Shown: one piece after another, positions 22,630-33,616 of the stretch
Position numbering within the stretch: position 1 is the first letter of the stretch
How the letters are laid out: each line of letters starts with the position of its first letter
NCBI GenBank assembly: GCA_028023455.1
Contig: JAQFVV010000020.1
Span: forward strand, 5,439,092-5,503,091
Origin: Epiperipatus broadwayi
Taxonomy: Eukaryota > Onychophora > Udeonychophora > Euonychophora > Peripatidae
Reading direction: 5' to 3'
Length of the DNA stretch: 64,000 nt
Notes under the pieces: generated by a model
Database searches by the model: none
What the model saw: the letters and a program-made list of their open reading frames with translations, nothing else
What the model was told of the DNA's origin: nothing
Program-made: the position numbers and the translations under genes

Positions 22630-22649
22630 AAGTAGAACTAAAATACAAT

Positions 22650-23625
22650 GTTAAATTAAATGCAACTTTTAAAAAAATTTGGATACTTTTCTTTGTCCAT
22701 TAGACTCCAAAAGTGATTTTTAGATTTTGAACTGTGTACGTTTAAAATTATGTTGTTTTAAAGAATTTTATTTTCATTGACGAATATAGAAAATTTATTA
22801 TTTATATTTTCCGTCCTTGCCAAATGGATAATTTATGAAAATAACTATTGCCTTTAGTCCAATTGGAATATCTCTCATATTCAGAATGAAGAGTTATTAT
22901 TTCCCTAATATTTATCTTTGTGGAATGCACTTACATTTTTTAACAATTCACATCAGAAATATTTTTGAAACTTTTCAATATATTCTTTATTAAGTGGACA
23001 AATAACTTTAACTTATTTTTAAAAGCATTAATCTATTGTTTTGTTTCTTCCTTATAATTGTAAATTCAATTCATTCAACTGCTTAGTTATGTCAACAGTG
23101 AAAGCTAAATCCATCAACAAAATGCCATCACTAAGTTTAATGTACACCTCATCTTTTTAATTAAAAAAAAATCTTACATTTTAATAGGTTCTTGAATCTT
23201 TGTAAAGGTATTCCCCAACTTGATAAAACAATTCATGATACTAAGATTTATTTTGTCTCTAAAATATACTTCTCCGAAGACTTATCTTCAAGAGAATTTC
23301 TAATTTTTATGAAAAATCTCACTATAAGACACATTTTAAAAATTTTACAACAGTGTCTGCTGGTGAATAATTAATGTAATGATATAAAAGAAAATTCAGG
23401 AAATCATCATCTATACATAGTCAAAAATCTATTGATTGTTTCGGTCTTTGTCAACACTTCATCAGTTGTTATTAATGCAGGTTCAAATGTTTTTCTACTC
23501 TATATTTTTTAAAAATGCAACAAGCATCTTCATTAAGTGCTTTTTAAAAAAAATATAGTTAATAAAATTTTTTCTCACATTCACATTCATTTTTATAAAA
23601 ATACAAAACAGAGGAATATCAAGTA
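22650..23625. other. AT-rich DNA, no gene seen
   Basis: No supported feature. Short plus-strand frames (for example near 23200) have no recognisable domain. Confidence 0.4.
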
Positions 23626-23631
23626 CACCTG

Positions 23632-24594
23632 GGTCTCATTTTATGCGATAGATAGGTTCCTCAGAAAACATGCGCAAACGAAATCATGCAAAAATAGATG
23701 TAACTTACATTGAAAAAGGGGGGGGGGATGTGCAATCTGTGATTTTTCAAAATCCGCATAAAAGCAAAGCACCAACGTAAAATTACTTTAAAATTCGCGC
23801 AAAAAAAAAAAAATAAGGAAATAAAATATGACTAATAAAAAATTTCAAATTTGAAAAAAATTGATACAAGACAAACTTTTTTTTAACTATAATATTTAAT
23901 TTTATTCAAAACAATATATTTTTATGCATAATTTACAGTAATTTACATTTTTTTATACACATTTTAATTATTATCGCTATTTGCCGTTAAACAGGTTCGT
24001 TTGCAAACTGGTAAAAAAACAGATTCTTCACAAGAGAAAATACAACTAGTTCCAACGTCACTCTCGTGTTGTGTTAATGGTTTTCTGGTGACAACGTAAT
24101 TAGTAATTAATCTAACTACTAAAAATTAAATTCTTATTTTTGTTTTTAATTTTCAATTTTAATTGTGCCACTGCTATTACTCACCTTTTAAAAATAAACT
24201 TGCGGACACTAAATGATTAATAATTGATTACGTTCTTTTTTAAAAAGCAAAAACAGAATGTGATTTAAAATGCAAAATTAACACACACAATGTTTGAACA
24301 AATTCACATTATAATCTTGTAAAATTTAATGTGTTTATACATAAAATGTGGAAATCATGATTTTAATTTCATTATTACATAAAATCTTACTATTATAAAG
24401 CACTGAAAATATTGAAATTACTAAGATGAAAGTCAAATTCCAATAATGTGCTATTACTTTCAATATAATGTAAGTGCTTGAAATTTATTATTTAAAGTAA
24501 TAGCGCATTATCGGAGTTCAACTTCTGGTGAAACACGAATCGCGTAACTTCAAAACCATGTTAAATAAGTCAGCGTAAAAAGAGACCCAGGTAG
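23632..24594. mobile_element. DNA transposon, possible Tc1/mariner type
   Basis: Termini CACCTGGGTCTCATTTTATG and, on the right, GTAAAAAGAGACCCAGG are inverted copies, with TA next to each end. About 960 bp with no surviving transposase frame. The TA flanks suggest Tc1/mariner-pogo, but the left end has two extra bases, so the superfamily is tentative. G-run at 23718-23727. Confidence 0.5.
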
Positions 24595-25231
24595 ATATCA
24601 GGAGATTCGTGAAACTGCAAGAAAAATAAAATCAGAATTTATAATTTCTGTAAGATGTTTTGAGAAATAATATTCCTGACTGAATTAAATCATGAATTGT
24701 TGGCTTCTAGAAATACTTTTATCATTTTTCTATCTGCAAAAGATTTCTTATGTTTTGTTCACACATAACTCACACAAAATGATGCAACTGTTATAGTTCA
24801 AAATACGCATTAGTTTAATTACAATTCATTCTATTATAAATATGGAAAAACGTGACATTTTGTTCTTTTTTAAAAAAAAAAATTAAAACAAATAGAACAA
24901 ACTTGTAAAGAAAGTTATTTCTTTTTTTACATAGAGGTTAACTTTTTTTGATGAATTAGATGTAAATGAAATCCAATACTCAGTGTTTGCTAAAGTGGAA
25001 TTTACCCTATATATAAAATCAACAGAAATAGAAACAAATGACACCGTTTGTAAAAATCTTGAATAAATCTGTTAATAAGGGGCTAAAATGTCTCCTTTAT
25101 GTCCACCCTTATAAAAAAGAACAAACAAAATTTTGCAGAAATAGAATATCTGTAGTAAAAAAAAATTGGCATTCTGATAAAGTATTAATAATTATTTATT
25201 TATTAATAAACTTGCTTTGGACCAATGAAAT

Positions 25232-25432
<201 letters not shown>

Positions 25433-25914
25433 TGGATTTATTTAATACAAGAAAAATAGAATTTGGTAATTTTTATTAAAATATATAAATTTAACTTTTA
25501 GAGTCTTTATATAGATAACAGAAGTGATGATTTTATGTAATTATTGAAAGTTGGGAAAATTTGAATATTTCGGCATTTTTTTTTTTGTTATTGTTGTTTC
25601 TTGAAAAAAAAAAATTGAAAGCATTGATAATAGATTCTTTATTATTGGATTCCTTCAATTTTTCTTTTCTTTTGTGATAAATAATCTGATTTTAGAAGGA
25701 GAACTTAGAAATACACATCTAACCTAAGAAATTTTGCAAAAAATCATAAAGTGATAATTTTATGTGTATTAAATCAGGGAAATTTTAAATCTAAATATAT
25801 GTGTTTGATGTCATGCTTTTATAATTTTATCCAACTTTAATGTAATGCTATTGAAATTTCAAAAACACCACATATATATATATATATGTTGATATGAAGA
25901 TTTTCATTGGTTGC

Positions 25915-26145
25915 TTATATAAAAGACATATTTTGCGGGTTCATCTATATTAAAAAATTTAAATATTAATATACCAATGTTTCAAATTGATCACACAAGT
26001 CATTTAAATATTAATATACCGACATTTCAACTTGATCACACAAGTTATCTACCCATGACTTGTGTGATCAAGTCAAAATGTCAGTATATTAATATTTAAA
26101 TTTTTTAACACGGATGAACCTGCAAAATATGTCTTATATATATAT
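25915..26145. repeat. Fold-back repeat with duplicated arm block
   Basis: Outer arms ATAAAAGACATATTTTGC and its complement near GCAAAATATGTCTTATATA enclose matching inner arms ending in TGATCACACAAGT / ACTTGTGTGATCA. The left arm carries a roughly 46-bp block (TTTAAATATTAATATACC through ACACAAGT) twice, whereas the right arm has it once. Confidence 0.7.
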
Positions 26146-26622
26146 TATAAAAAAGTATTAGAAATAAATTTTCCATAAGCCCTGCTGAAAGGGTGTGAGT
26201 AGAGAAAGTTCTGCGAATTGGGTGTCAAATGTGACAGAAACTTATGCCCTCCTTTTAGTATGGCTATAAATATATTAAATAACAAATGGTTTGTTTGCAT
26301 AGCTAATCATAAGTCATGTGATTACTGAAAATGACAGATTGAGCTCATGTCTAACAATGATTTCCCAGAATATAAACATATTAAGATATCAGGAAAAAAA
26401 AACAGTGTAATGATAAATTAGTAAAGAAAATGCTTAAGAAATATATTTTCAAATGTAGCTTAATAATGTAATGAACTCATTATTTTATGATATCACATGA
26501 TAGCACATAATTGTTGTAAACAAAGGCAAAACTCTCCATACAGTAGTGCTACCCTGTGCCAACCAGAGTAATCAATGGATGCCAGAAGGCTTATGCATAA
26601 AATCCCTATCTAGTGCCTACTC

Positions 26623-26681
26623 ATCCAATATCCCCAGACTAGTTTCTGGCTTGTGGCCATCATCAGTGAGGAGCCTTGGAT
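26623..26681 (-). ncRNA. Hammerhead ribozyme, family 1 (best copy)
   Basis: Every catalytic position matches. Complement order: outer stem I AUCCAA, loop GGC, inner stem I UCCUCA, core CUGAUGA, stem II UGGC with GCCA around CACAA, then GAAA. Stem III is a 2-bp helix in CUAGUC, followed by inner strand UGGGGA and outer strand UUGGAU. Predicted cleavage follows C at 26637. The stem I internal loop and stem II loop are placed for the loop-loop contact of type-I hammerheads. The very short stem III resembles Penelope-associated forms, which usually need dimers. Confidence 0.85.
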
Positions 26682-27075
26682 CTGAGAGCACTGCACATAG
26701 ATCTTAGGATCTAATGCAACCATCTAGCAGTCACCCTTTAACTCTACTTTACTACAAAACCATGAGAATGAAATTGAAAACACAATATTTTCAATCTAAG
26801 CTCAATAGCTTATATAGTCATATGGGTCTGAACTCAATTCAGTACCCATACATTTTGGTGTCTTTGGCTCTTAAATAACCATAGTCACCATTATCTTATT
26901 AGGCAGGATTGGTGTTAAACCACTAAATATCACATGATCACCAACTCTTATACTAGCACATAATTGTTGTAAACAAAGGAAAAACTCTCCATACAGTAGT
27001 GCCACCCTGTGCCAACCAGAGTAATCAATGGATGTCAGAAGGCTTGCACATAAAATCTCTATCTAGTGCCTACTC

Positions 27076-27134
27076 ATCCAATATCCCCAGACTAGTTTCT
27101 GGTTTGTGGCCATCATCAGTGAGGAGACTTGGAT
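27076..27134 (-). ncRNA. Hammerhead ribozyme, family 1 (second in dimer)
   Basis: Same layout, exactly 453 nt from the first ribozyme. Core CUGAUGA and GAAA are intact. Stem II UGGC pairs with ACCA through one weakened position, and the inner stem I strand is UCCUCA. Cleavage at both sites would release a 453-nt RNA. Confidence 0.8.
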
Positions 27135-27446
27135 CTGTATGGAGAGTTTGCCTTTGTTTACAACAATTATGTGCTAGTATAAGAGTTGGTGATCATGTGA
27201 TGTTTAGTGGTTTAATACCAATCCTGCCTAATAGGATAATGGTGACTATGGTTATTTAAGAGCCAAAGACACCAAAATGTATGGGTACCGAATTGAGTTC
27301 AGACCCATATGACTATATAAGCTATTGAGCTTAGATTGAAAATATTATTGTGTTTTCAATTTCATTCTCATGGTTTTGTAGTAGAGTTAAAAGGTGGCTG
27401 CTGGAGGGTTGCATTAGATCCTAAGATCTATGTGCAGTGCTCTCAG

Positions 27447-27505
27447 ATCCAAGGCTCATAACTGATGATGGCCACAAGCCAGAAACTAGTCTGGGGATAT
27501 TGGAT
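27447..27505 (+). ncRNA. Hammerhead ribozyme, family 1 (inverted copy)
   Basis: Core CUGAUGA, stem II UGGC/GCCA, GAAA and CUAGUC are all intact. The inner stem I 5' strand is damaged (CAUAA in place of CCUCA), so folding is weakened. The outer AUCCAA/UUGGAU helix is kept. Confidence 0.75.
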
Positions 27506-27629
27506 GAGTAGGCACTAGATAGGGATTTTATGCACAAGCCTTCTGGCATCCATTGATTACTCTGGTTGGCACAGGGTGGCACTTACTGTATGGAGAGTTT
27601 TGCCTTTGTTATTTTATGATAGAGTTCAA

Positions 27630-28680
27630 AATTTGAAATATTAGAATACATTATACTAAAGGGGTACAAAACATTTTAAGTTTCCAGAAGAAGATGATAT
27701 ATGAACTAGAATGGTTAAAGCTGTGATGATGAATTACTAAGTCACTTAATGTTATAAAAGCTTCATTATTTTATTGTGAAGTTTCAAATTTGCAAAAATA
27801 AATTATATTAAGACAATAGCTGGAAAATGTCTAGGTATCCAAATTGACTTCAAGCAAAAAGCTTAATATATACAGCATATACATAAGATTATAATACCTG
27901 AAATATGTGTTGCTGCAAAAATGATGATTATTTCCAAAACTTATTAATCTATCCATATTTGCAGAAGAATATTAATATATATATATATTGTTTAGTAAAA
28001 TAAAATAAAAACCATAAAAGAGAGGACCTAGGTGATAAAATGACTTCAAAATTATTATTTTTAATACTTTCAGTAATTTTTTTTTAAAGATTTAATCTCA
28101 AAAGAAAATAATTATCCAAGTCATTTCAGATTTGCAGGTGTTATTTTGCAAACAACACCTGATGCTTACACTTAGCTGACACTATAATTAATAGGAAGAA
28201 ATTTGAAGAACTGAATAAAAACTTTAGTCAGTTGGTGTCAATAAAGCAAATAAAATTTAAAAAATAAATAAAAGAAATTAAAATAAATGTATTTGAATAT
28301 ACATGTAATTTTAAAAAACAACATGCTCTCATGCTTGAGGAGAAATTTTTTATTAATGTCTTGCTTGCATTGATTTATTGTTTTGAATTCTATATTGATA
28401 TAAATATTACCAGTGACACAGGGAAGTAAAAAAATATTATTAACTCATATTATTGGTATAGTTGTAAAATAAATTGAACATATAGCAAAAGAAAATTAAA
28501 ATCAATACATTAGAGTAACTAGCAATTAAATAACAAGAACTATGAAGCATCTTAGAAGAGAAGATGAAATAGAAAAGTTTACTACATTATAAAATACTGA
28601 ATTTTTAACAGATTTTTGTGGACAAATATTGGTGATAAGTATTGGAAGAAAGAATAATAATGAGAAAACCCTACATTCTA
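27630..28680. other. AT-rich DNA, no gene seen
   Basis: No frame, terminal repeat or RNA motif could be supported. Confidence 0.4.
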
Positions 28681-28905
28681 TATTCATCATCATCATCATC
28701 ATCATAAACCATTATCAATCCACTGCAGGATGAAGGTCTCTCTGAGCTTAATCCATCTTCTCCGATCTTTAGCTTCTCTTCTCCATATTACCCCTGCACC
28801 CTTTCTTATTTCATCCATCCATCTTACATGTGGTCTCTTTCTGGGTCTTTTTTCTCTTGGAATCCAGTTTAAAATTTAAATTGTCCATTTATTATCATCT
28901 CTTCT

Positions 28906-29307
28906 ATTAAATTCAAATATCAGCCTTTCAAGCTAATTGTGCATGCACTTTTTGCAAGTGTTAATAATAAATGAATACTTTCCTTTCCAATACAAGTTGT
29001 AATATTTATGCAGGAATAAAATGAATCCACTTATTCCTACAACTCAAATGCTTAAATATGAGCAAATCTGAAGTATACTATCCTCATGCTTTCTTTGCCA
29101 GTACTTCAGATTTGCTCATATATAAGCATTTGAGTTGTAGGAATAAGTGGATTCATTTTATTCCTGCATAAATACTATATCTTGTATTGGAAAGGAAAGT
29201 ATTCATTTATTATTAACACTCGCAAAAAGCACATGCACAATTAGCTTGAAAGACTGATATTTGAGTGTAATACAATTGTAAACATAGTGCTATATAAAAA
29301 TAAATGC
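28906..29307. mobile_element. Fold-back element nested in the LINE
   Basis: Near-perfect arms of about 160 bp: AAATATCAGCCTTTCAAGC to TTTGCTCATA is mirrored around 29085. It is flanked by a 14-bp duplication of LINE sequence, TTATCATCTCTTCT (28892-28905 and 29308-29321). The long duplication implies endonuclease-primed retroposition of a palindromic RNA or cDNA rather than a TIR transposon. No hammerhead core was found in it. Confidence 0.8.
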
Positions 29308-29534
29308 TTATCATCTCTTCTAGCAATATGTCCAGCCCAATCTTTTAATTTTTTTAAATGAGGTCAGTAACACCTGTTTGTTCTCTTACCCATACATTGC
29401 ATTTTCGATCTCTTCTTGTTACTCCCAACATACATATCTCCATACTTCTTTGAGTGGTCTGAAGTCTCTGTATTGCTCTTTTATTAAGTATCCAAATCTC
29501 AGATCCATAAGTAAGAACTGGCAAAACACATTCA

Positions 29535-29951
29535 TTAAAAACCTTCCTTTTCAAACACATAGGCATATTTCCTTTTTTGTATCAAGTTATTTCTACCAAA
29601 AGCACTCCAACCAAGTTTAATTCTATGATTAATTTCCTCCATTATGTTTCCCTCTGTATTAATAATCTGACCAAGGTATTTGTAACTGTTAACTTCTAAT
29701 TCATCATAATCAATCTTTATTTTCATATTTTGAGCAAATCGATTAAACATTACTTTAGTCTTTTTAACATTTATCTTTAGTCCTACTTTCCTACTTTCAT
29801 CTGATAACTTCTGTAACATTTCCTGTAGCTCTGAAGCATTATTTGCAAAAACAACTACATCATCTGTAAAATCTAAATGACTTAAATAATCTCCATTTAC
29901 TTTCACTCCTTTAGTTTTCCATTTTAATCCACAAAATACTTCTTGCAGCAC
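29535..29951 (-). pseudogene. LINE reverse transcriptase fragment
   Basis: About 139 residues of uninterrupted RT palm and thumb sequence in the LINE above. Visible motifs include LDFTDDVVVFA (the Y/F-x-D-D site), LSDESRKVGLKINVKKTK, and YKYLGQIINTEGN, a well-known RT7/thumb block. The upstream palm motif (VRQGDSISPKLF) lies in the same frame up to about 30050. Truncated at both ends of the protein, so not functional. Confidence 0.8.
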
Positions 29952-30059
29952 TGCTGTAAAAAGTTTTGGAGATATGGAATCACCTTGTCTTACACCTTTC
30001 TCAATGTTGACTTTCCCAGTATCATTATATAATCTAATTGTTTCTGTTACATTTTAAAA

Positions 30060-30830
30060 ACCTTCTACATTAGGCTCATGTAAGTCTGTTATAATAAAAT
30101 TATAAATTGGATAGTTAGCTGTATTAGATAATTGAATGAATGCTTGTCTAAGAACTGTAAGCAAATCAGTTATTTCTCTGCATGGTTTAGGAATAATAAA
30201 ACGTGATCTTTAGAGATAATGTTTTGTGAATCAATTTCTGAGGAAAATAAAAAAAGTTAATTTGTTTAATAAAACTCTCTCATTGGACTATCCACATAAG
30301 TGCTTCTATCCCAGAGAACTATCAAACAACTAATCATAAGATCATGGTTTTCAATATAGTCACTTATAGATTACAAAATTGAAAATCTTTGAAATAATTA
30401 ATAAAATGGCATCGTAATAACAAATAAACATATTTAAAGCCATGCAGAGTATGGAAATTTTGATGGTTGAGATATTTTAACATGATAATTAATGATGATG
30501 CAATGGATAAGACTGTTTTTAAAAAGTCTACAGAAAAGAGAGTAGAAATATACAATCATCATCAATCGCTGAATCATTAGTTAAAACATTACATGTTAAG
30601 TTACAATGTTGAGCTTTTATACAATGAATATGTTACAATATTAAATAATAACTTTAAAATATCTCAATATTAAAAATAATATATCATTTAAATTAGAATA
30701 CGATATAAACTGCTTTTCAAATTGGAGTATTAAAGTTACTGCATTTAAAAGTATTAGCTTAATTTATATAATTAGTATATAAATAAAAATTATTTATATC
30801 TGCCTACTATATAACTTTAATGTGCAAATC
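30060..30830. other. AT-rich DNA, no gene seen
   Basis: No supported feature. The minus frame near 30364-30555 is AT-driven. Confidence 0.4.
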
Positions 30831-30844
30831 AATGCATAACAGCA

Positions 30845-31295
30845 AAGCTTTTTAAAGTTAAATTCCAGTCTCTCTTACTAAAATTAAGCACTCAAGGCGC
30901 ATGTACTGAGATTTTAGCTTCATATAAGTATTACATGCTGACATCACGCTTAATAAGAATTAATATTTACAACTTTAAATTGATTCAAAATATTTCTAAA
31001 TTTAATATCTGAATAGTTGACTCATTGTAAATTGAAATATTTCATGAATGTTAATATTTAACAGAAATAATGGACTTAATCAGTGAAGAATTTATTAGCT
31101 TCATGCTCCCAAATCAAAATGCTTTAGATTTGCCTATATATTTAAAAAAATAGATTGAGAGATAAGAGGGTCCCTCCTGTCTTTATAAAGTCGAATCTTG
31201 TGTTATGATTTGGAGAGGTCTCTCTTGCTAAAATTGAGCACTCAAGGCTCATGTACTGAGGTTCTAGCCTTATTTAAGTATAAAAATTAATGTAA
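30845..31295. repeat. Family 4 palindromic repeat, copy 1
   Basis: Direct-repeat blocks share AAATTGAGCACTCAAGGC and CATGTACTGAGGTTCTAGC (about 30880 and 31235). A middle part (31075-31150, TTAGCTTCATGCTCCCAAAT) matches the 60.5 kb copy in inverse orientation. A relative of the 31190-31290 part is at 34.6 kb. It abuts the 3' side of the Penelope-like element and may be connected with it. No frame or ribozyme core. Confidence 0.5.
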
Positions 31296-31439
31296 ATTAT
31301 AAATACATAACCCAAGCACTTTCGAGAGAGCTTAGTTCTCATAATCATAAGCAATAAAGACTAAGCATAATTAGGTTGCTATATGCAAATACATGTAAAT
31401 TAATTGAACCATCTCTGTAAATCTATTTAATCCATTTCT

Positions 31440-31872
31440 TAGACATTTTATAATACACATCTTTCCTATTTATAGCTTTATCATCCATGGCAATAAAACA
31501 TACTTCTCCAACTTTTCTTTTAACATTTTCTCTCCCTACAAATCACTCTTGGGTTATCAGGTTCCCATGCACAATCAGCTGATTTTGGTGCATTGTGAAT
31601 ATTGATTTGCATGTTGGGTCTGTTTGGGCTTTGTTGTAAGAGTATCTGTGCTGGGACAGTCTTGTTGGGAGAATAGCTTTTGTTTCTCCATAGTATGACA
31701 CTGTGCAATTGTTGTCCGGGAATGAAATATTAGAGACAGCTTGAGAAATGTTGTTGGATGTAGCTATATCTTTAGTATTGTTGATAATCCTATTAGTATT
31801 AAGAGTGTGTGTGAAAACATAGTTGAAATTCTTTATTAAATACTGCATGTAGTTTTCCATGGGCATTTGCAA
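31440..31872 (-). pseudogene. PLE GIY-YIG endonuclease remains
   Basis: Reads VSYYGETKAILPTRLSQH, the GIY-YIG-like start with its conserved arginine and histidine, then RYSYNKAQTDPTCKSIFTMH. It continues in a nearby frame as VCFIAMDDKAINRKDVYY, which has a homologue in the 35.4 kb relic. The domain nicks DNA for target-primed reverse transcription. A stop follows ITQE at about 31543, so the C-terminus is detached. Confidence 0.7.
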
Positions 31873-32118
31873 TATATGGCAACAATATTCTATTTTGCTG
31901 CTGTTTAATCACACACATTGTTATTTAATTTACTGTAGAATTGTCTAATCTTCCTATCAATACTATTCTGTTTGAAACTGATATTTAATAAATCATTTCT
32001 ATATAATATCAAATTAGCTGCTTATCTGCATCAAATCTGCAAAGGGGCTCATTCCTACATAAGAAAAACTTAATCTTGCAAATTTGTGAATAGATGGTGT
32101 GTTCAAAAGGGGTTGTAT

Positions 32119-32484
32119 ATGGCCTCTTTTTTTTATTGGTTTTATGATAATCTTATAGATAATTTATTTATCTTTCCTTTGCACTTGCATATCCAAATAT
32201 CTTGTCTTCTTGTCACAATCTTCCATCTCTATATTTATCTTCAGATTAGTGCACTCTTGCATGTTCAGTTTGATTTGATCTATTATCTCTTCTCTAGCAA
32301 CATGGCCTCTTTTTTCTATTGGTTTTATGATAATCTTATAGATAATTTATTTATCTTTCCTTTGCACTTGCATATCCAAATATCTTGTCTTCTTGTCACA
32401 ATCTTCCATCTCTATATTTATCTTCAGATTAGTGCACTCTTGCATGTTCAGTTTGATTTGATCTATTATCTCTTCTCTAGCAAC
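32119..32484. repeat. 183-bp tandem duplication in PLE RT
   Basis: Units 32119-32301 and 32302-32484 are almost identical, differing at a few bases near the left edge. The unit length is a multiple of three. It covers the RT segment just after the catalytic Y-V-D-D (VAREEIIDQIKLNMQECTN through YLDMQV), so the encoded block appears twice. Confidence 0.9.
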
Positions 32485-32992
32485 AATAAAAAGGTCATCA
32501 ACATATCTTGTGTATATAATTAACTTAAAGTGTTTGTTCATATTTAGGAATAATACATTTTGCAAAATAATTCAGAACAATAGTTGATATGATGCCACTC
32601 ATGGGTAAGCCCATTGGCCATTCATCATTCATTTGGTATCATTGGTTATTAAATGTTGCCACTATATTGTTATTTAACCATTTTAAGAAATCAATTGCAA
32701 AGTCAATTCTTGTTTTTTCCATATTATTGTTTTAGAGCTCTTCTTTTATGTTGATAGACCTATTTCTATTAATGGAGCTGTATAATTCGGTGATGTCAAG
32801 CACTGCAATTTTCATTTCCAGTTTTAGTATTTTATTTTTAATTCTACCAACAAACTCAAAGGAAGAACTGATGGTGTATCTGCCAAAGTCAACAATATGA
32901 AACAGACAACTGTTTATTAACTTGGCTGTGCTAAAGTAATGTACACCTCTGAAATCCAGCATTAGACATAAAGGGATATTGGGTTTGTGCAT
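32302..32992 (-). pseudogene. PLE reverse transcriptase remains
   Basis: Blocks in order: HKPNIPLCLMLDFRG, SSFEFVGRIKNKILK, KIAVLDITELYSSIN, then (across a frame break) PMGLPMSGIISTIVLNYF, and TRYVDDLFIVA with LKINIEMEDCDKKTRYLDM. These correspond to RT motifs 2 to 5 of Penelope-like enzymes, including the Y-V-D-D catalytic pair. Stops and at least one frameshift (about 32566-32731) show it is dead. Confidence 0.8.
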
Positions 32993-33004
32993 TTGGAAAA
33001 ATCT

Positions 33005-33600
33005 GCAGTTGTATAGTAGCAGAAGGATATAGTTTATATGTATATTTTATAAATATTTTTTGAGAGTTTGGTGTAAGAATAATAGTTGAATAGTTTATTG
33101 TTCAGGAGTTTATAAAGAATTTCAATCACTGGAAGTTGAAGAACTGGGCTCAGATTTACAAATCTTTTGGCTCTTTTGTATCATAGTGTATAATAATTAA
33201 AGTTTTATAAACAAGCATGTGAGTTTACATTCATTCTATTAAATTCAAAAGATAACCTTTTTCCCAGCCCAATAAAATTTAACAATTTAGTTTATTCATG
33301 AATATCTTTCTCCATATCTAAATTTTTATAAGTTTGCAATGAGATTTTGCCCTGAATTTTAGAGTTAAAAGTTCACACATCACATTTAAATTCTATAACT
33401 TTCAACATCTGAAGTTCGTGAGAACTCCTAAGCAACAAAGCAATTTACTTTCTTAGTGAGATTCTCAAGTGATCATGTGATTATGAAATCCTATCCCAAT
33501 ACGCATTTATTAAGAGTTCTATTGTGAAATACAGAAATTTCAATAGAGCTAAAAAGTGATTCAGCCTTGGGGAAAATCAGTGGAGATTGTTTCCCTAATA
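33005..33600. other. AT-rich DNA, possible degraded PLE 5' part
   Basis: Upstream of the RT block, weak coding-like residues (YNCRFFQ just before HKPNIP) fade out by about 33050. Nothing else is supportable. Confidence 0.35.
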
Positions 33601-33616
33601 AGATCAAAGTTAAAAC

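Larger units (their letters stand above)
26493..27608 (-). mobile_element. Family 1 retrozyme: dimer plus inverted monomer
   Basis: One insertion bounded by 13-bp duplications TTATTTTATGATA (26480-26492 and 27609-27621). Inside, a minus-oriented monomer starting GGCAAAACTCTCCATACAG is followed head-to-tail by a second, partial monomer starting the same way at about 26966. The sequence then turns over at about 27135 into an inverted monomer ending GTATGGAGAGTTTTGCC. Three hammerheads are present, two direct and one inverted. The single target duplication shows the multimer arrived in one event. Confidence 0.85.
28684..30056 (-). mobile_element. RTE-type LINE, 5'-truncated, split by insertion
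   Basis: Reading the complement, the RT block GVRQGDSISPKLF is followed by the catalytic-site region FTDDVVVFANNASELQ (D-D kept, first position changed), GLKINVKKTKVMF, the thumb-side LTYGSEIWILNKR, then the C-terminal ARRD-type segment. The element ends with short ATG-type tandem repeats (complement of the CAT run at 28686). Short 3' repeats fit the RTE clade. The endonuclease half is missing and frames are interrupted. A fold-back element splits it at 28906-29307. Confidence 0.8.
31300..33000 (-). mobile_element. Penelope-like element, 5'-truncated
   Basis: A minus-strand retroelement with reverse transcriptase (33.0-32.3 kb) followed by GIY-YIG endonuclease (31.9-31.44 kb), the diagnostic domain order of Penelope-like elements. 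Several stops and a 183-bp tandem duplication interrupt it. It is the only source in the window of the enzyme class thought to mobilise hammerhead-bearing passengers. A second 3' relic with the same endonuclease tail is at 35.25-35.55 kb. Confidence 0.8.

Noticed and set aside
26999-27259. 86-codon plus frame and similar frames at 46800, 52299 and 62728
   Set aside because: They recur only because family 1 is repeated; frame is not conserved between copies and stops are frequent.
28906-29307. Classical TIR DNA transposon
   Set aside because: The 14-bp target duplication is longer than expected for known TIR superfamilies.
32086-32523. 145-codon plus-strand frame with a repeated 61-residue block
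   Set aside because: It is the antisense shadow of the duplicated Penelope-like RT segment on the minus strand.
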